From: Bacteroidales bacterium
Lineage (GTDB): Bacteria > Bacteroidota > Bacteroidia > Bacteroidales > P3
DNA length: 64,000 bases
Assembly (NCBI GenBank): GCA_017960475.1
Contig: JAGCZH010000018.1
Span: 1-64,000, forward strand
Direction of reading: 5' to 3'
The notes under the pieces: model-generated
Database searches by the model: none
Told to the model about the DNA's origin: nothing
The model's input: the letters and a program-made list of their open reading frames with translations, nothing else
Shown here: positions 41,424 through 50,454 of the stretch, piece after piece
How the letters are laid out: the number at the start of each line of letters is the position of its first letter
How positions within the stretch are numbered: the stretch's first letter is position 1
Position numbers and translations under genes: made by a program

Positions 41424-42550
41424 AAAAAAGAGTTTTATTATCATTGCTTGTCATAGCCTCGCTTGTTGTCAGTGGCTGCGCCGAGGCGCAGAAGTACACT
41501 GCCGATGAGATGCAGTTGCGAAAAGAGATTGGTCAGCTCCTTATTGTCGGTATCAGAGGTACCGAGATTAGCGATACTAGCCACATAGTGCGAGATATAA
41601 CCGAGTACAATGTCGGTGGAGTTATACTCTTTGAATATGATGTGCCTTCACGGTCGCGTCCCCGCAACATAACGTCGCGAGATCAGCTCAAGAAATTGTG
41701 TGCCGATTTGCAGCGCAGGGCAGGCGGACGTCTGCTGATAGGCATAGACCAGGAGGGCGGCATGGTGAGCCGGTTGAAGCAGAATTATGGTTTCCCGTTA
41801 TTTCCTTCTGCCAAGAAGACCGCCCAGGAGGGCGACAAGAGTGTCAGGGAGACAGCCAGACTCACTGCCGCCACACTTGCCGACCTCAACATCAATCTGG
41901 ATTTCGCGCCCTGTGTTGATGTGGACATCAATCCCGACTGTCCTGTGATAGGCAAGTTGGAGCGTAGTTTCAGCGGTGACGCGAAGCGTGTGGCGCGTTG
42001 CGGCGCCATATGGGTCGAGGAATTGGAGAAAAAGGGTGTCATTGCCTGTCTGAAGCATTTCCCGGGTCATGGCAGCTCCCGTAACGACACACACCTTGGT
42101 GTCGCCGATGTCAGCGACAGCTGGATGCCGTCGGAACTGGAGCCCTACAGAGCCTTGATAGCCGATGGCAACGTGACAATGATAATGACCACCCATGTCT
42201 TTAATGCACAGTTTGACAGTGTGTATCCCGCCACTCTCTCGTACAAGACCCTGACGGGTCTGTTGCGTGACAGTCTGCATTATGACGGAGTCATTGTCAC
42301 CGACGACATGGCTATGGGTGCCATGACCCAGCAGTATAATCTGGAAGAGGCGCTGACATTGACGCTTCTTGCTGGTGCCGATATGCTGTGTTTGTCCAAT
42401 AACGGCGCCGAATATAACGCCGATATTGTTCCGCAGGTTGTGGATATGCTATTCCGAAAGGTGAAAGAGGGTGTTATTCCTGCCGAGCGTATCCATGACA
42501 GCTATGGCCGCATGCAGAGAATGAAGAAGGCTTTTAACCTAGGCGACTAG
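41420..42550 (+). CDS. Glycoside hydrolase family 3 beta-N-acetylhexosaminidase, NagZ-like lipoprotein
   Basis: The signal MKKRVLLSLLVIASLVVSGC is a lipoprotein leader. The GH3 catalytic domain fills the rest: GIDQEGGMVSRL, then KHFPGHGSSRNDTHLGV with the Asp-His pair typical of NagZ enzymes, and VTDDMAMGAM with the nucleophile Asp. There is no second GH3 domain, as in NagZ. It should release N-acetylglucosamine from peptidoglycan fragments, in the periplasm or at the cell surface. It is coupled to recR by a 4-base overlap and overlaps the convergent ung end by 4 bases. A NamZ-like gene lies about 5 kb away. Confidence 0.9.
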   Translation: MKKRVLLSLLVIASLVVSGCAEAQKYTADEMQLRKEIGQLLIVGIRGTEISDTSHIVRDITEYNVGGVILFEYDVPSRSRPRNITSRDQLKKLCADLQRRAGGRLLIGIDQEGGMVSRLKQNYGFPLFPSAKKTAQEGDKSVRETARLTAATLADLNINLDFAPCVDVDINPDCPVIGKLERSFSGDAKRVARCGAIWVEELEKKGVIACLKHFPGHGSSRNDTHLGVADVSDSWMPSELEPYRALIADGNVTMIMTTHVFNAQFDSVYPATLSYKTLTGLLRDSLHYDGVIVTDDMAMGAMTQQYNLEEALTLTLLAGADMLCLSNNGAEYNADIVPQVVDMLFRKVKEGVIPAERIHDSYGRMQRMKKAFNLGD

Positions 42551-43224
42551 CGTATAGCAGTCCAGTCGATAGGTTGCTGTCCTTGGCTGACGAGGTAGTC
42601 GTTGGCTTTGGAAAAATGCTTGCATCCAAAGAAGCCGCGGTAGGCTGAGAGCGGCGATGGGTGAGGAGCGGTGAGAATAAGATGTTTCCCTTTGTCTATC
42701 AGTTGGGCTTTTTGTATGGCGAAGCTGCCCCAGAGGAGGAACACTATGCCGTTGCGACGGCTGGAGAGTTCACGAATGGCGGCGTCGGTGAAGAGTTCCC
42801 ATCCGTGACGTTGGTGAGAGCCCGCCTGATGGGCGCGTACGGTGAGGGTGGCGTTAAGGAGCAGGACACCCTGTTCGGCCCAGCCGTGCAGGTCGCCACA
42901 GCCTAGAGGCACATTGGCTCCGAGATCGGAATTGATTTCCTTGATGATGTTGACCAGCGAGGGGGGCACGGTCACGCCCTGTGGTACCGAGAAGCATAGT
43001 CCGTGAGCTTGGCCGGGTTCATGGTAGGGGTCTTGACCCAGGATGACGACTTTGACTTTTTCGAATGGAGTGTTGTCGAATGCGGCGAAGATGTCGCTGC
43101 CTTTAGGATAGCATGTGTATTGCTGGCGTTCCGCGACGAGGAACTCTTTGAGTTGTGCAAAGTATGGTGCGTCGAACTGAGGCTGTAGAACTGCGAGCCA
43201 GGAGGGATGTATTTTAACTGACAT
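42547..43224 (-). CDS. ung: Uracil-DNA glycosylase, family 1
   Basis: The enzyme removes uracil from DNA to start base-excision repair. The catalytic motif GQDPYHEPGQAHGLCFSVP lies near residues 63-81. The second motif, HPSPLSAYRGFFG, is near the C-terminus. The length of 225 residues is normal. Its 3' end overlaps the 3' end of the convergent NagZ-like gene. Confidence 0.97.
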   Translation of the reverse strand: MSVKIHPSWLAVLQPQFDAPYFAQLKEFLVAERQQYTCYPKGSDIFAAFDNTPFEKVKVVILGQDPYHEPGQAHGLCFSVPQGVTVPPSLVNIIKEINSDLGANVPLGCGDLHGWAEQGVLLLNATLTVRAHQAGSHQRHGWELFTDAAIRELSSRRNGIVFLLWGSFAIQKAQLIDKGKHLILTAPHPSPLSAYRGFFGCKHFSKANDYLVSQGQQPIDWTAIR

Positions 43225-43287
43225 TGTTTTCTTTTTGTTAACGGCGAATTATTTAGTAATGGTGAAAAAATAAGGGGGAATGATTTT

Positions 43288-43487
43288 GAAGTAAAAGTGG
43301 GAGTAAAAATGGGAGTTGCTCACTGTATTTTTTTTATTTCTATGGTGTTGCCTCATCGAGCTCGGCAGGCATACCACGCAGCCTTCGGCAAAAGAGGACG
43401 AATGAATATGTATTGTCCTGCGCGCAGCGCATAACTTCCTATTTTACTTCCATCGAAGATTAACTTCCTTTTATTACTTCCATTATT
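43288..43487 (+). repeat. Palindrome-core intergenic element, copy B (split)
   Basis: The left arm (GAAGTAAAAGTGGGAGTAAA, 43288-43316 region) is separated from the rest by about 80 extra bases. The core CTGCGCGCAGCGCATAACTT and the tail CGAAGATTAACTTCC lie at about 43399-43487. Copies A and C have no such gap. The remainder of 43225-43508 holds no gene. Confidence 0.75.
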
Positions 43488-43508
43488 CCACGTTTTTTAT
43501 ATTCGCTG

Positions 43509-44147
43509 TTATGCTATGAATGGGTTGAATTTTTTCTCGTCGATTATTGTGGAGTGTTCACCGTGGCCTGGGAGAACGATGTAGTTGTCGGGGAGTGGGA
43601 GTATTTTCTCTTTGATGCTAAGTATCAAGGTCTGGTAGTTGCCGCCAGGGAGGTCGGTACGGCCAATGCTGCCTTGGAAGAGGGCGTCGCCAGTGATGAC
43701 GGCCTCCTCTTCGGCAATGGCATAGCAGATGCTGCCAGGGCAGTGTCCGGGGCAGTAAAGGCAATCCACATGAATGTCGCCGATAGAGAGTTTGTCGCCG
43801 TCGTTGACAAAGATGGTGTCGAGGTCTCTCATGTTTTCGACAGAGAAGCCCATGATGCTGCCATAGGCTTCGGCCTGACCCAGCAGCTTGACGCCGTCGG
43901 AGTGCATGGTGACAGGAAGATTGTAGCGTTCCGTGGTTTGACGGAGACCGCAGATGTGGTCGATATGAGCGTGAGTGAGCAAAATCATGACGGGAGAGAG
44001 CTCCTTGCTGTTGATGAACTGGTAGAGTTGGGCATCCTCATAGGAGGCTTCCATGCCAGGGTCGACGATGGCGCACTGGCGGGAGGTCTCGTCGTAAACG
44101 ACGTAGCAGTTGACGCCAAAATGGTTAAAGGTGAATTGTTTTATCAT
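43509..44147 (-). CDS. MBL-fold metallo-hydrolase, glyoxalase II-like
   Basis: The metal-binding motif THAHIDHICG (HxHxDH) lies near residues 59-68 from the start used here. Further ligands are YCPGHCPGS, TGDALF and LPGHGEHS. It fits the small glyoxalase II-like group of the metallo-beta-lactamase fold, probably hydrolysing a thioester such as S-lactoylglutathione or a similar substrate; the substrate is not known. An upstream in-frame ATG at 44228 overlaps lysS and adds 27 low-quality residues, so I use the ATG at 44147 (MIKQFTFNHFGVNCYVV). It lies 58 bases after lysS and is probably cotranscribed. Confidence 0.85.
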   Translation of the reverse strand: MIKQFTFNHFGVNCYVVYDETSRQCAIVDPGMEASYEDAQLYQFINSKELSPVMILLTHAHIDHICGLRQTTERYNLPVTMHSDGVKLLGQAEAYGSIMGFSVENMRDLDTIFVNDGDKLSIGDIHVDCLYCPGHCPGSICYAIAEEEAVITGDALFQGSIGRTDLPGGNYQTLILSIKEKILPLPDNYIVLPGHGEHSTIIDEKKFNPFIA

Positions 44148-44205
44148 GGTCTTAAAAAAGAGGAAGCCCTGGGGTTGTTGTTGCCAGCCAGAGCTTCCGA
44201 GTTTT

Positions 44206-45924
44206 TTATCCGTTAATCCATTTCTCAACTTCCTCTTTCTGGATGGCGGGAACGTCGAGTTTCAGTTTTTTCCGCAGTCCGCCGAGGTCGTTGAAGAGTT
44301 TGTTGATGTTGGCCTCTTTGAGTTGAGCCAGGGTGTTTATGCCCGCTTTGCGCAGCGCCGCCACCCAGACTTCGGGTACGCCGTGGCTTACGAATTCCTC
44401 GTCGGAGGTGACAGAGGCTTTCTTTTCGGGTTTCATCTGAGGGAAGAGGAGAACGTCTTGAATGCTTTGGGCACCTGTCATCATCATCACCAGACGGTCA
44501 ATACCAATGCCCATGCCCGATGTTGGAGGCATGCCGTATTCAAGGGCGCGGACGAAGTCCATGTCGATAAACATAGCCTCGTCGTCGCCTTTCTCGCTGA
44601 GGCGTAGTTGTTCTTGGAAGCGGCCGAGCTGGTCGATGGGGTCGTTGAGTTCGGAGTAGGCGTTGGCGAGTTCCTTGCCGCATACGAAGAGCTCGAAGCG
44701 TTCAGTGAGTTCGGGGTTGTCGCGGTGGCGTTTGCAGAGGGGCGACATCTCGATGGGGTAGTCGGTGACGAAGGTAGGTTGAATAAGTTTGCCCTCGCAT
44801 TTCTCGCCGAAGATGGCGTCGATGAGTTTACCTTTACCCATGGTCGGGTCTGTTTCAACGCCAAGGCGTTTGCAGGCCTCGCGAAGTTCGTCCTCGTTCA
44901 TGGCCGCGACGTCGACGCCAGTTTCCTCCTTGATGAGGTCGCACATAGGAGCGCGGCGGAATGGAGGTTTGAAGTCGATGTCGTTGCCCCAGACATTGAC
45001 TTTGGTGTTGCCGTGGAGTTCCAGGGCTATGCGTTCGAGCATGTTCTCGGTGAAGGTCATCATCCAGTTGTAGTCCTTGTAGGGGACGTAGATCTCCATG
45101 GCGGTGAATTCGGGGTTATGGGTGCGGTCCATGCCCTCGTTGCGGAAGTTGCGGCTGAACTCATATACGCCGTTGAAGCCGCCCACGATGAGGCGTTTGA
45201 GGTAGAGCTCGTTGGCGATGCGGAGGTAGAGGTCGATGTCGAGAGCGTTGTGGTGAGTCACGAAGGGACGCGCCGCGGCGCCGCCAGGAATGCTTTGCAA
45301 TACGGGAGTGTCGACCTCGAGATAGCCACGTTCATTGAAGTATTGACGCATGGTGTTGACAATCTTGGCACGCTGAACGAAGGTGTCACGAACCTGAGGG
45401 TTGACGATGAGGTCGACATAGCGTTGGCGGTAGCGCAATTCGGGATCGCTGAAAGCGTCATAGACAACGCCGTCTTTTTCTTTGACAATAGGCAGAGGAC
45501 GGAGACTTTTGCTAAGTACTGTGAGTGTTTTGACATGGATAGAAGTCTCTCCCATCTGGGTGACGAAGACAAAGCCGGTGACGCCGATGATGTCGCCGAT
45601 GTCGAGGAGGCGTTTGAAGACGGTGTTGTACATGGTCTTGTCCTCGTCGGGGCATATCTCGTCACGTTTGATGTAGAGCTGGATACGACCGAAGCTGTCC
45701 TGAAGTTCAACGAAGGAGGCCGCGCCCATGATACGGCGGCTCATGATACGGCCAGCAATGCTGATGTCCTGGAATTTGGTGTTGTCTTTGGGGAATTCCT
45801 CAAGAATTTGAGAGGATGTTGCGTTGACTTCGTATAACGCGGCTGGATAGGGGTTTATGCCGAGTTTCTTCAGCTCATTCAATGAGTTTCTTCGAATTTG
45901 TTCTTGTTCACTCAGTTCTGCCAT
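44206..45924 (-). CDS. lysS: Lysyl-tRNA synthetase, class II
   Basis: The enzyme charges tRNA-Lys. The N-terminal OB-fold is at about residues 50-150 ([20 protein letters not shown]). Class II motif 2 is [20 protein letters not shown] and motif 3 is [15 protein letters not shown]. The length of 572 residues exceeds the usual 500 or so. After [11 protein letters not shown] a tail of about 65 residues follows ([20 protein letters not shown] and onward) that looks like a helix-hairpin-helix element; I believe this tail is common in Bacteroidota. A -7 box (TAACTTTG on minus, 46163-46170) may drive it. Confidence 0.96.
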   Translation of the reverse strand: MAELSEQEQIRRNSLNELKKLGINPYPAALYEVNATSSQILEEFPKDNTKFQDISIAGRIMSRRIMGAASFVELQDSFGRIQLYIKRDEICPDEDKTMYNTVFKRLLDIGDIIGVTGFVFVTQMGETSIHVKTLTVLSKSLRPLPIVKEKDGVVYDAFSDPELRYRQRYVDLIVNPQVRDTFVQRAKIVNTMRQYFNERGYLEVDTPVLQSIPGGAAARPFVTHHNALDIDLYLRIANELYLKRLIVGGFNGVYEFSRNFRNEGMDRTHNPEFTAMEIYVPYKDYNWMMTFTENMLERIALELHGNTKVNVWGNDIDFKPPFRRAPMCDLIKEETGVDVAAMNEDELREACKRLGVETDPTMGKGKLIDAIFGEKCEGKLIQPTFVTDYPIEMSPLCKRHRDNPELTERFELFVCGKELANAYSELNDPIDQLGRFQEQLRLSEKGDDEAMFIDMDFVRALEYGMPPTSGMGIGIDRLVMMMTGAQSIQDVLLFPQMKPEKKASVTSDEEFVSHGVPEVWVAALRKAGINTLAQLKEANINKLFNDLGGLRKKLKLDVPAIQKEEVEKWING

Positions 45925-45964
45925 GATGTATTATTGCGTTAAAGTGTTGATAATTGGGAGATAA

Positions 45965-46073
45965 AAGGAAGTGAATCTTCGAAGGAAGTTAAAAAGGAAG
46001 TTATGCGCTGCGCGCAGGACAATACAGACTCATTTGTCCATTTTTACTCCCACTTTTACTTCCATTTTAACTC
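45965..46073 (-). repeat. Palindrome-core intergenic element, copy C (inverted)
   Basis: Read on the minus strand it matches copy A closely: GTAAAAATGGACAAATGA, then TGTATTGTCCTGCGCGCAGC, CGCATAACTTCC and CGAAGATTCACTTCC. The left arm has GGAAGTAAAAGTGGGAGT. It lies between the lpxK end and the lysS start, in the 243-base gap. Confidence 0.8.
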
Positions 46074-46167
46074 CGATATCATTTCACTATAATTATTTTA
46101 GTTTTAATTATTATATTTATAACTAGTAAGTTATGTTTGTAGTTATATTGTTTTGAAAAATGCAAAG

Positions 46168-47217
46168 TTAAACAAATTTTTTGATTGTCTGGTCGAAAGT
46201 GTCGTCGCCGAGGAAAGCGACTTGGATGGGGATGTAGAAGACGGGCAGTTCGCTTAGCTGTTCCCGGACTTCGGGTTGGAGCATGCGGAGGGCGTCTTTC
46301 TCGGTGGTGACCACCGCTTTGGAGGGCTCTTTGAGGGAGTGGAAGGTGGCAGCGATGTGGTGACAGTCGGCGGCGCTGAAGTTGTGGTGATCTGGGTAGT
46401 GTAGGTGGGTGACGGTGTAGCGTGTCTCGAGGTAGTGTTTGAGCGGGGCGGGGTGAGCTATACCCGTGAGCAACAGTACCTCTTTGACATGTTGCCAAGG
46501 GGTGTCATGGTATAAAGGCTGCGGTAAGCTGTAGTTGATATAAGAGAAGAAGAGCTTTTGGGAGGGTCGTAGTTTCAGCCGTTGCCTATATTCGTCGCGT
46601 TTGGATTCGCTGAGAGCCGTGGGGCATTTGGTGACGACGACGATGTCGGCGCGGTTGCGGCCGCTGCGGAACTCGCGCAGGTTGCCGAAGGGAAGTATGT
46701 GGTCGTTGAAGAATGGGTCGCCATATTCTGTTAGCAGAATCAGTACCGACGGTTTGATTCTTCGATGTTGAAAGACATCGTCGAGGAGTATCAGGCGAGG
46801 TCTCTTCTCCATTTTGGCGAGGTGAGCCACACCTTCGAGGCGGTCTTTGCAGACAGCCACAGTCAGGGAGGGGAATTTGCGAGCCATCATGGCAGGCTCA
46901 TCGCCCAACAATTGTGAATATTGAATATTGAATATTGAATTGCCAGAGGTGGATTGGAATCCTTTGGTTTTGCGTCCGTAACCACGGCTCAACAGGGCTG
47001 TGGGTATGTCGTTGAAGAGACGTACGAGATATTCTGTGTGTGGTGTCTTGCCTGTACCGCCCATACGCAGGTTGCCGACGCCGATGGTGGTGATGTCGGT
47101 AGAGGCAGACTTGCAGAGGTTGAGATTATAGAAAAGATTGCGCACCGCCACCCCTATGGGATACCATATAGATAGGGGGAACAACAGTATGGCGATGATT
47201 AGCTGAAGGGTTTTCAA
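46168..47217 (-). CDS. lpxK: Tetraacyldisaccharide 4'-kinase
   Basis: LpxK phosphorylates the lipid A precursor at the inner membrane. An N-terminal hydrophobic helix (LQLIIAILLFPLSIWYPIGV) anchors it. A Walker-type loop TIGVGNLRMGGTGKTPHTEY follows, then LSRGYGRKTKGF and LGDEPAMMARKFP. The length of 349 residues is normal. Between KGF and LGDEP the protein carries NSIFNIQYSQL, encoded by a heptad DNA repeat. It ends the probable operon trmD-clpP-dut-DUF1343-lpxK. Confidence 0.94.
   Translation of the reverse strand: MKTLQLIIAILLFPLSIWYPIGVAVRNLFYNLNLCKSASTDITTIGVGNLRMGGTGKTPHTEYLVRLFNDIPTALLSRGYGRKTKGFQSTSGNSIFNIQYSQLLGDEPAMMARKFPSLTVAVCKDRLEGVAHLAKMEKRPRLILLDDVFQHRRIKPSVLILLTEYGDPFFNDHILPFGNLREFRSGRNRADIVVVTKCPTALSESKRDEYRQRLKLRPSQKLFFSYINYSLPQPLYHDTPWQHVKEVLLLTGIAHPAPLKHYLETRYTVTHLHYPDHHNFSAADCHHIAATFHSLKEPSKAVVTTEKDALRMLQPEVREQLSELPVFYIPIQVAFLGDDTFDQTIKKFV
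46914..46941. repeat. Heptad repeat inside lpxK
   Basis: Units TGAATAT three times and then TGAATTG follow in 7-base phase inside the lpxK reading frame. Three 7-base units make 21 bases, so the frame is kept. They encode the segment around NSIFNIQYS. Confidence 0.85.
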
Positions 47218-47265
47218 GAGGGAGGTGATTATGTTTGAAGGTCTGGACTCGTTAGATACAGGGGT

Positions 47266-48531
47266 CTAGTCCTTGTAGATCAGGTATTTTTCACGGATTT
47301 GTTTATAATGAGAGAGCGCTGGTTCCCATGAGGCTCGTATTTGCTCTTCGGAGAGACCTTGCTGTATTTGGTGTCGCAACTTGTCGGTGCCAGCGAGAAG
47401 CTCGAAGCTGTTGGATTTCTTGAAGAAAGTGTCATGAGGGGTGTGAGCGTACATCCATAGCAGGTAAGTGAGGTCGAACTTGGCAGGTACATCGTAGACA
47501 TGCTGTAGGTTCAGTCCGCGGCATTCCTGTCCCTTGAAAGGGGGATTCTCGCTGACACCCTTGATGGGGTTGGGAGTGAAGATAATGTGAGGGAAAGGTT
47601 CTTTCTCGGCTTTCTTTGTGCGGTAAGAAGGTGAGCCGATGACTTCGAAAGGCCATGGTGTGCCACGTCCCACGCTGATGTTGGTGCCTTCGAAGAGGCA
47701 TAGCGAGGGGTAGAGAGCGATAGCTTGGCGGCCCTGCAGGTTGGGTGATGGCGGGACTGGCAATGGGTAAATGCTGTCGCGGTGATAGTTTTGCATAGGT
47801 ACAACGACGAGGTTGCACTGAAGGCTGTCTTTCAGCCATCGCTCGCCATTGATCATTGTCGCGTATTCGCCTATAGTGAGGCCATAGACGACAGGCACAG
47901 GGTGCATGCCTATGAAGCTTTTGTATCTGCTTTCAAGCACGGGGCCGTCGACATAGTGGCAGTTTGGGTTGGGGCGGTCAAGGACAATACACGTTTTGCC
48001 ATTCTCAGCGCATGCCTCCATGACGTAATGCAGCGTTGAGATGTAGGTGTAGAAGCGGCATCCTACGTCCTGAAGGTCGAAGATGACGGCGTCGATGTCG
48101 GACATCTGTTCCTTTGTCGGTTTTTTATTTTTGCCGTACAGTGATACAATGGGCAGTCCTGACTTTTCGTCTTTGCCGCTCTTGATTGTCGCTCCTGCCT
48201 CGGCGTTGCCACGGAAGCCATGTTCGGGGCAAAAGATTTTTGTCACTTTGACGCCGCAGGCGATAAGGGTGTCGACGAGGTGTGTGCCGCCAACAAGAGA
48301 TGACTGGTTGCCGCATACGGCAATGTGGAGTCCGCCGTAGATGTCGTATTCGGTCTCAAGGAGTCGCTGAGCCCCTGTTTTCAGAGGTTCTGTTGTGGTC
48401 TTTTCGGGCTGTGGCTCGTGGGCAGGGCGCTGTTGAGCATGGCAGCACGAGAGAAACAGCTGCGTTGCTATCGCAAGACAGAGGACAAAGATAGGAGACA
48501 GAGCCTTCATATCCTTTCGACGTTTCGTCAT
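47266..48531 (-). CDS. DUF1343 protein, exo-beta-N-acetylmuramidase (NamZ)-like
   Basis: DUF1343 enzymes remove N-acetylmuramic acid from the non-reducing end of peptidoglycan fragments. Family blocks are CGNQSSLVGGTHLVDTLIAC, FCPEHGFRGNAEAG, VIFDLQDVGCRFYTYISTLH, VLDRPNPN and GLTIGEYATMINGE. A signal peptide with Cys at its end (ATQLFLSCCHAQ) suggests a lipoprotein or periplasmic protein; an internal ATG at 48510 is an alternative start. It lies 13 bases after dut. Together with the NagZ-like enzyme encoded 5 kb away it could degrade muropeptide glycans completely. Confidence 0.9.
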   Translation of the reverse strand: MTKRRKDMKALSPIFVLCLAIATQLFLSCCHAQQRPAHEPQPEKTTTEPLKTGAQRLLETEYDIYGGLHIAVCGNQSSLVGGTHLVDTLIACGVKVTKIFCPEHGFRGNAEAGATIKSGKDEKSGLPIVSLYGKNKKPTKEQMSDIDAVIFDLQDVGCRFYTYISTLHYVMEACAENGKTCIVLDRPNPNCHYVDGPVLESRYKSFIGMHPVPVVYGLTIGEYATMINGERWLKDSLQCNLVVVPMQNYHRDSIYPLPVPPSPNLQGRQAIALYPSLCLFEGTNISVGRGTPWPFEVIGSPSYRTKKAEKEPFPHIIFTPNPIKGVSENPPFKGQECRGLNLQHVYDVPAKFDLTYLLWMYAHTPHDTFFKKSNSFELLAGTDKLRHQIQQGLSEEQIRASWEPALSHYKQIREKYLIYKD

Positions 48532-48544
48532 AGAGTATCTGGTT

Positions 48545-48982
48545 TCATTTTTTGCCAGTGTGGCCGAAGCCGCCGGCGCCGCGTTCGGTGTCGCTGAGTT
48601 CCTTCACCTCGACGATTTCGGCCTGTTCGTGGCGTGCAATAATCATCTGAGCTATGCGTTCGCCGTCGTTGATGACGAAATCCTCGCCGCTGAGGTTGAT
48701 GAGGATGACACATATTTCGCCGCGGTAGTCGGCGTCGATTGTTCCAGGACTGTTGAGGACGGTGATGCCTTTTTTCAACGCCAGTCCGCTGCGAGGACGC
48801 ACCTGTGCCTCATAGCCGGCAGGCAGTTCCATGAAGAGGCCCGTTTTAATGAGTCCTCTTTCAAGGGGTTTCAGCGTCACTGGTCCGTCAGGCAGGAAAG
48901 CACGGAGATCCATGCCGGCGGAGAAGGCGGTCTCGTATTTAGGCAGAGGATGGTGGCTGCGGTTGATGAGCTTGAGAATCAT
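48545..48982 (-). CDS. dut: dUTP diphosphatase
   Basis: The enzyme hydrolyses dUTP to dUMP and keeps uracil out of DNA. All five trimeric dUTPase motifs are seen: [37 protein letters not shown] and [11 protein letters not shown]. The length of 145 residues is standard. It lies between clpP and the DUF1343 gene with short gaps (34 and 13 bases). ung, acting on the same problem, is encoded 6 kb away. Confidence 0.97.
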   Translation of the reverse strand: MILKLINRSHHPLPKYETAFSAGMDLRAFLPDGPVTLKPLERGLIKTGLFMELPAGYEAQVRPRSGLALKKGITVLNSPGTIDADYRGEICVILINLSGEDFVINDGERIAQMIIARHEQAEIVEVKELSDTERGAGGFGHTGKK

Positions 48983-49016
48983 GGAAGAGCTGTTTTTTTA
49001 TCTAGTCCGACCAGGG

Positions 49017-49712
49017 TTATTGGGCTTTTTTTACAAGAACCTCGTCGATCATGCCGTAGGCTTTGGCCTCCTCGGCAGTGAACCAATGGTCGCGGTCGCT
49101 GTCTTTTTCGACTTGCTTGAAGGATTGTCCGCTATGTTTTGCGATGATCTCGTAGAGTTCTTTTTTGAGCTTCTGTATTTCGCGGACGGTGATCTCCATA
49201 TCTGTAGCCTGTCCTTCGGCGCCACCCATAGGCTGGTGAATCATGACGCGGCTGTGAGGAAGAGCGCAGCGCATGCCTTTCTCGCCGGCGCAGAGCAGGA
49301 CAGAGGCCATGGATGCGGCAAGACCAGTGCATATTGTGGCAATCTTGGGCTGAATGTATTGCATGGTGTCGTATATGCCAAGGCCGGCATATACGCTGCC
49401 TCCTGGAGAGTTGAGATAGATTTGGATGTCTTTCTGGCTGTCGACGCTTTCGAGGAAAAGGAGCTGAGCTTGTATGACGTTGCTGGTGTAGTCGTCGATG
49501 GCGGTGCCAAGGAAGATGATGCGGTCCATCATCAGGCGGCTGAAGACATCCATCTGGGTCATATTGAGTTGGCGCTCCTCAATGATATAAGGAGTCAAGG
49601 AGTCTGATATCATGCCTGCCATGGCGTTGTTGTTGATGGCAGAGGTGTACTTGGCATAGGTGGTGCTGCTTATGCCTTGGTGACGTGTGGCAAATTTTTC
49701 GAATTCTGTCAT
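49017..49712 (-). CDS. clpP: ATP-dependent Clp protease proteolytic subunit
   Basis: The catalytic triad is recognisable: Ser134 in GLAASMASVLL, His159 in RVMIHQPMGG and Asp208 in SDRDHWF, with the family spacing of 25 and 74 residues from the Ser. The length of 231 residues includes an N-terminal extension that may be processed. It starts 6 bases after the trmD stop. No clpX follows here, so its partner ATPase is encoded elsewhere. Confidence 0.96.
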   Translation of the reverse strand: MTEFEKFATRHQGISSTTYAKYTSAINNNAMAGMISDSLTPYIIEERQLNMTQMDVFSRLMMDRIIFLGTAIDDYTSNVIQAQLLFLESVDSQKDIQIYLNSPGGSVYAGLGIYDTMQYIQPKIATICTGLAASMASVLLCAGEKGMRCALPHSRVMIHQPMGGAEGQATDMEITVREIQKLKKELYEIIAKHSGQSFKQVEKDSDRDHWFTAEEAKAYGMIDEVLVKKAQ

Positions 49713-49718
49713 TTTTGT

Positions 49719-50411
49719 TTATTTTGTTTTTTTATTGTTTTCTAGTAGGTCGGGGCGTCGTTGACGGGTGCGTTCCAAGGCTTGGTCATAGCGCCACTGG
49801 GCTATTTTGGCGTGGTTGCCGCTGAGTAATATCTCTGGCACCCGCCAGCCACGGAACTCCGGAGGACGAGTGTATTCCGGAGGAGCCAGCAGGCCATCTT
49901 GGAAGGAGTCCTCCAAAGCCGACTGCTCGTCGCCTATGACGCCGGGAAGGAGACGGACAACGGCATCGCAAATCACTGCCGCGGCCAATTCGCCACCGGT
50001 AAGGACGTAGTCGCCTATGGAGATTTCACGGGTGATGAAGTGTTCTCGTAGTCGTTCGTCGACCCCTTTGTAATGTCCGCAGAGGACTATGATGTTCTCT
50101 TTAAGAGAGAGCTCGTTGGCCATGGGCTGGTTGAACATTTGACCGTCGGGAGCCGTGTATATCACTTCGTCGTATTGGCGTTCGGATTGGAGTTTTTCTA
50201 TGCAGTTGACGAGAGGCTCTATGGCCATGACCATGCCTGCGTTGCCGCCATAGGGGTAGTCGTCGACGCTGCCGTAGCGGGTAAGAGAATAGTCGTGGAG
50301 GTTGTGGAAACACACATCGACGAGACCTTTTTTCTGGGCACGTTTCATGATGCTTTCCTCGAAGAACATGGACATCATGTTGGGGAACAAGGTGAGAATG
50401 TCGATGCGCAT
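49719..50411 (-). CDS. trmD: tRNA (guanine-N1)-methyltransferase
   Basis: TrmD makes m1G37 in tRNA and prevents frameshifting. The start [20 protein letters not shown] is typical. Trefoil-knot motifs are [28 protein letters not shown] and [16 protein letters not shown]. From 50411 the protein is 230 residues, the family length. An in-frame ATG at 50444 would add 11 residues without family character. It does not lie in the rpsP-rimM-rplS operon found in many other bacteria. Confidence 0.96.
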   Translation of the reverse strand: MRIDILTLFPNMMSMFFEESIMKRAQKKGLVDVCFHNLHDYSLTRYGSVDDYPYGGNAGMVMAIEPLVNCIEKLQSERQYDEVIYTAPDGQMFNQPMANELSLKENIIVLCGHYKGVDERLREHFITREISIGDYVLTGGELAAAVICDAVVRLLPGVIGDEQSALEDSFQDGLLAPPEYTRPPEFRGWRVPEILLSGNHAKIAQWRYDQALERTRQRRPDLLENNKKTK

Positions 50412-50454
50412 AGTTGAGAGGTGATGAATTGGTTTTATATGCAAAAAAGCATTG

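Noticed and set aside
44148-44228. Longer start of the MBL-fold hydrolase
   Set aside because: It would overlap lysS and add 27 residues without family character; the ATG at 44147 starts the conserved domain.
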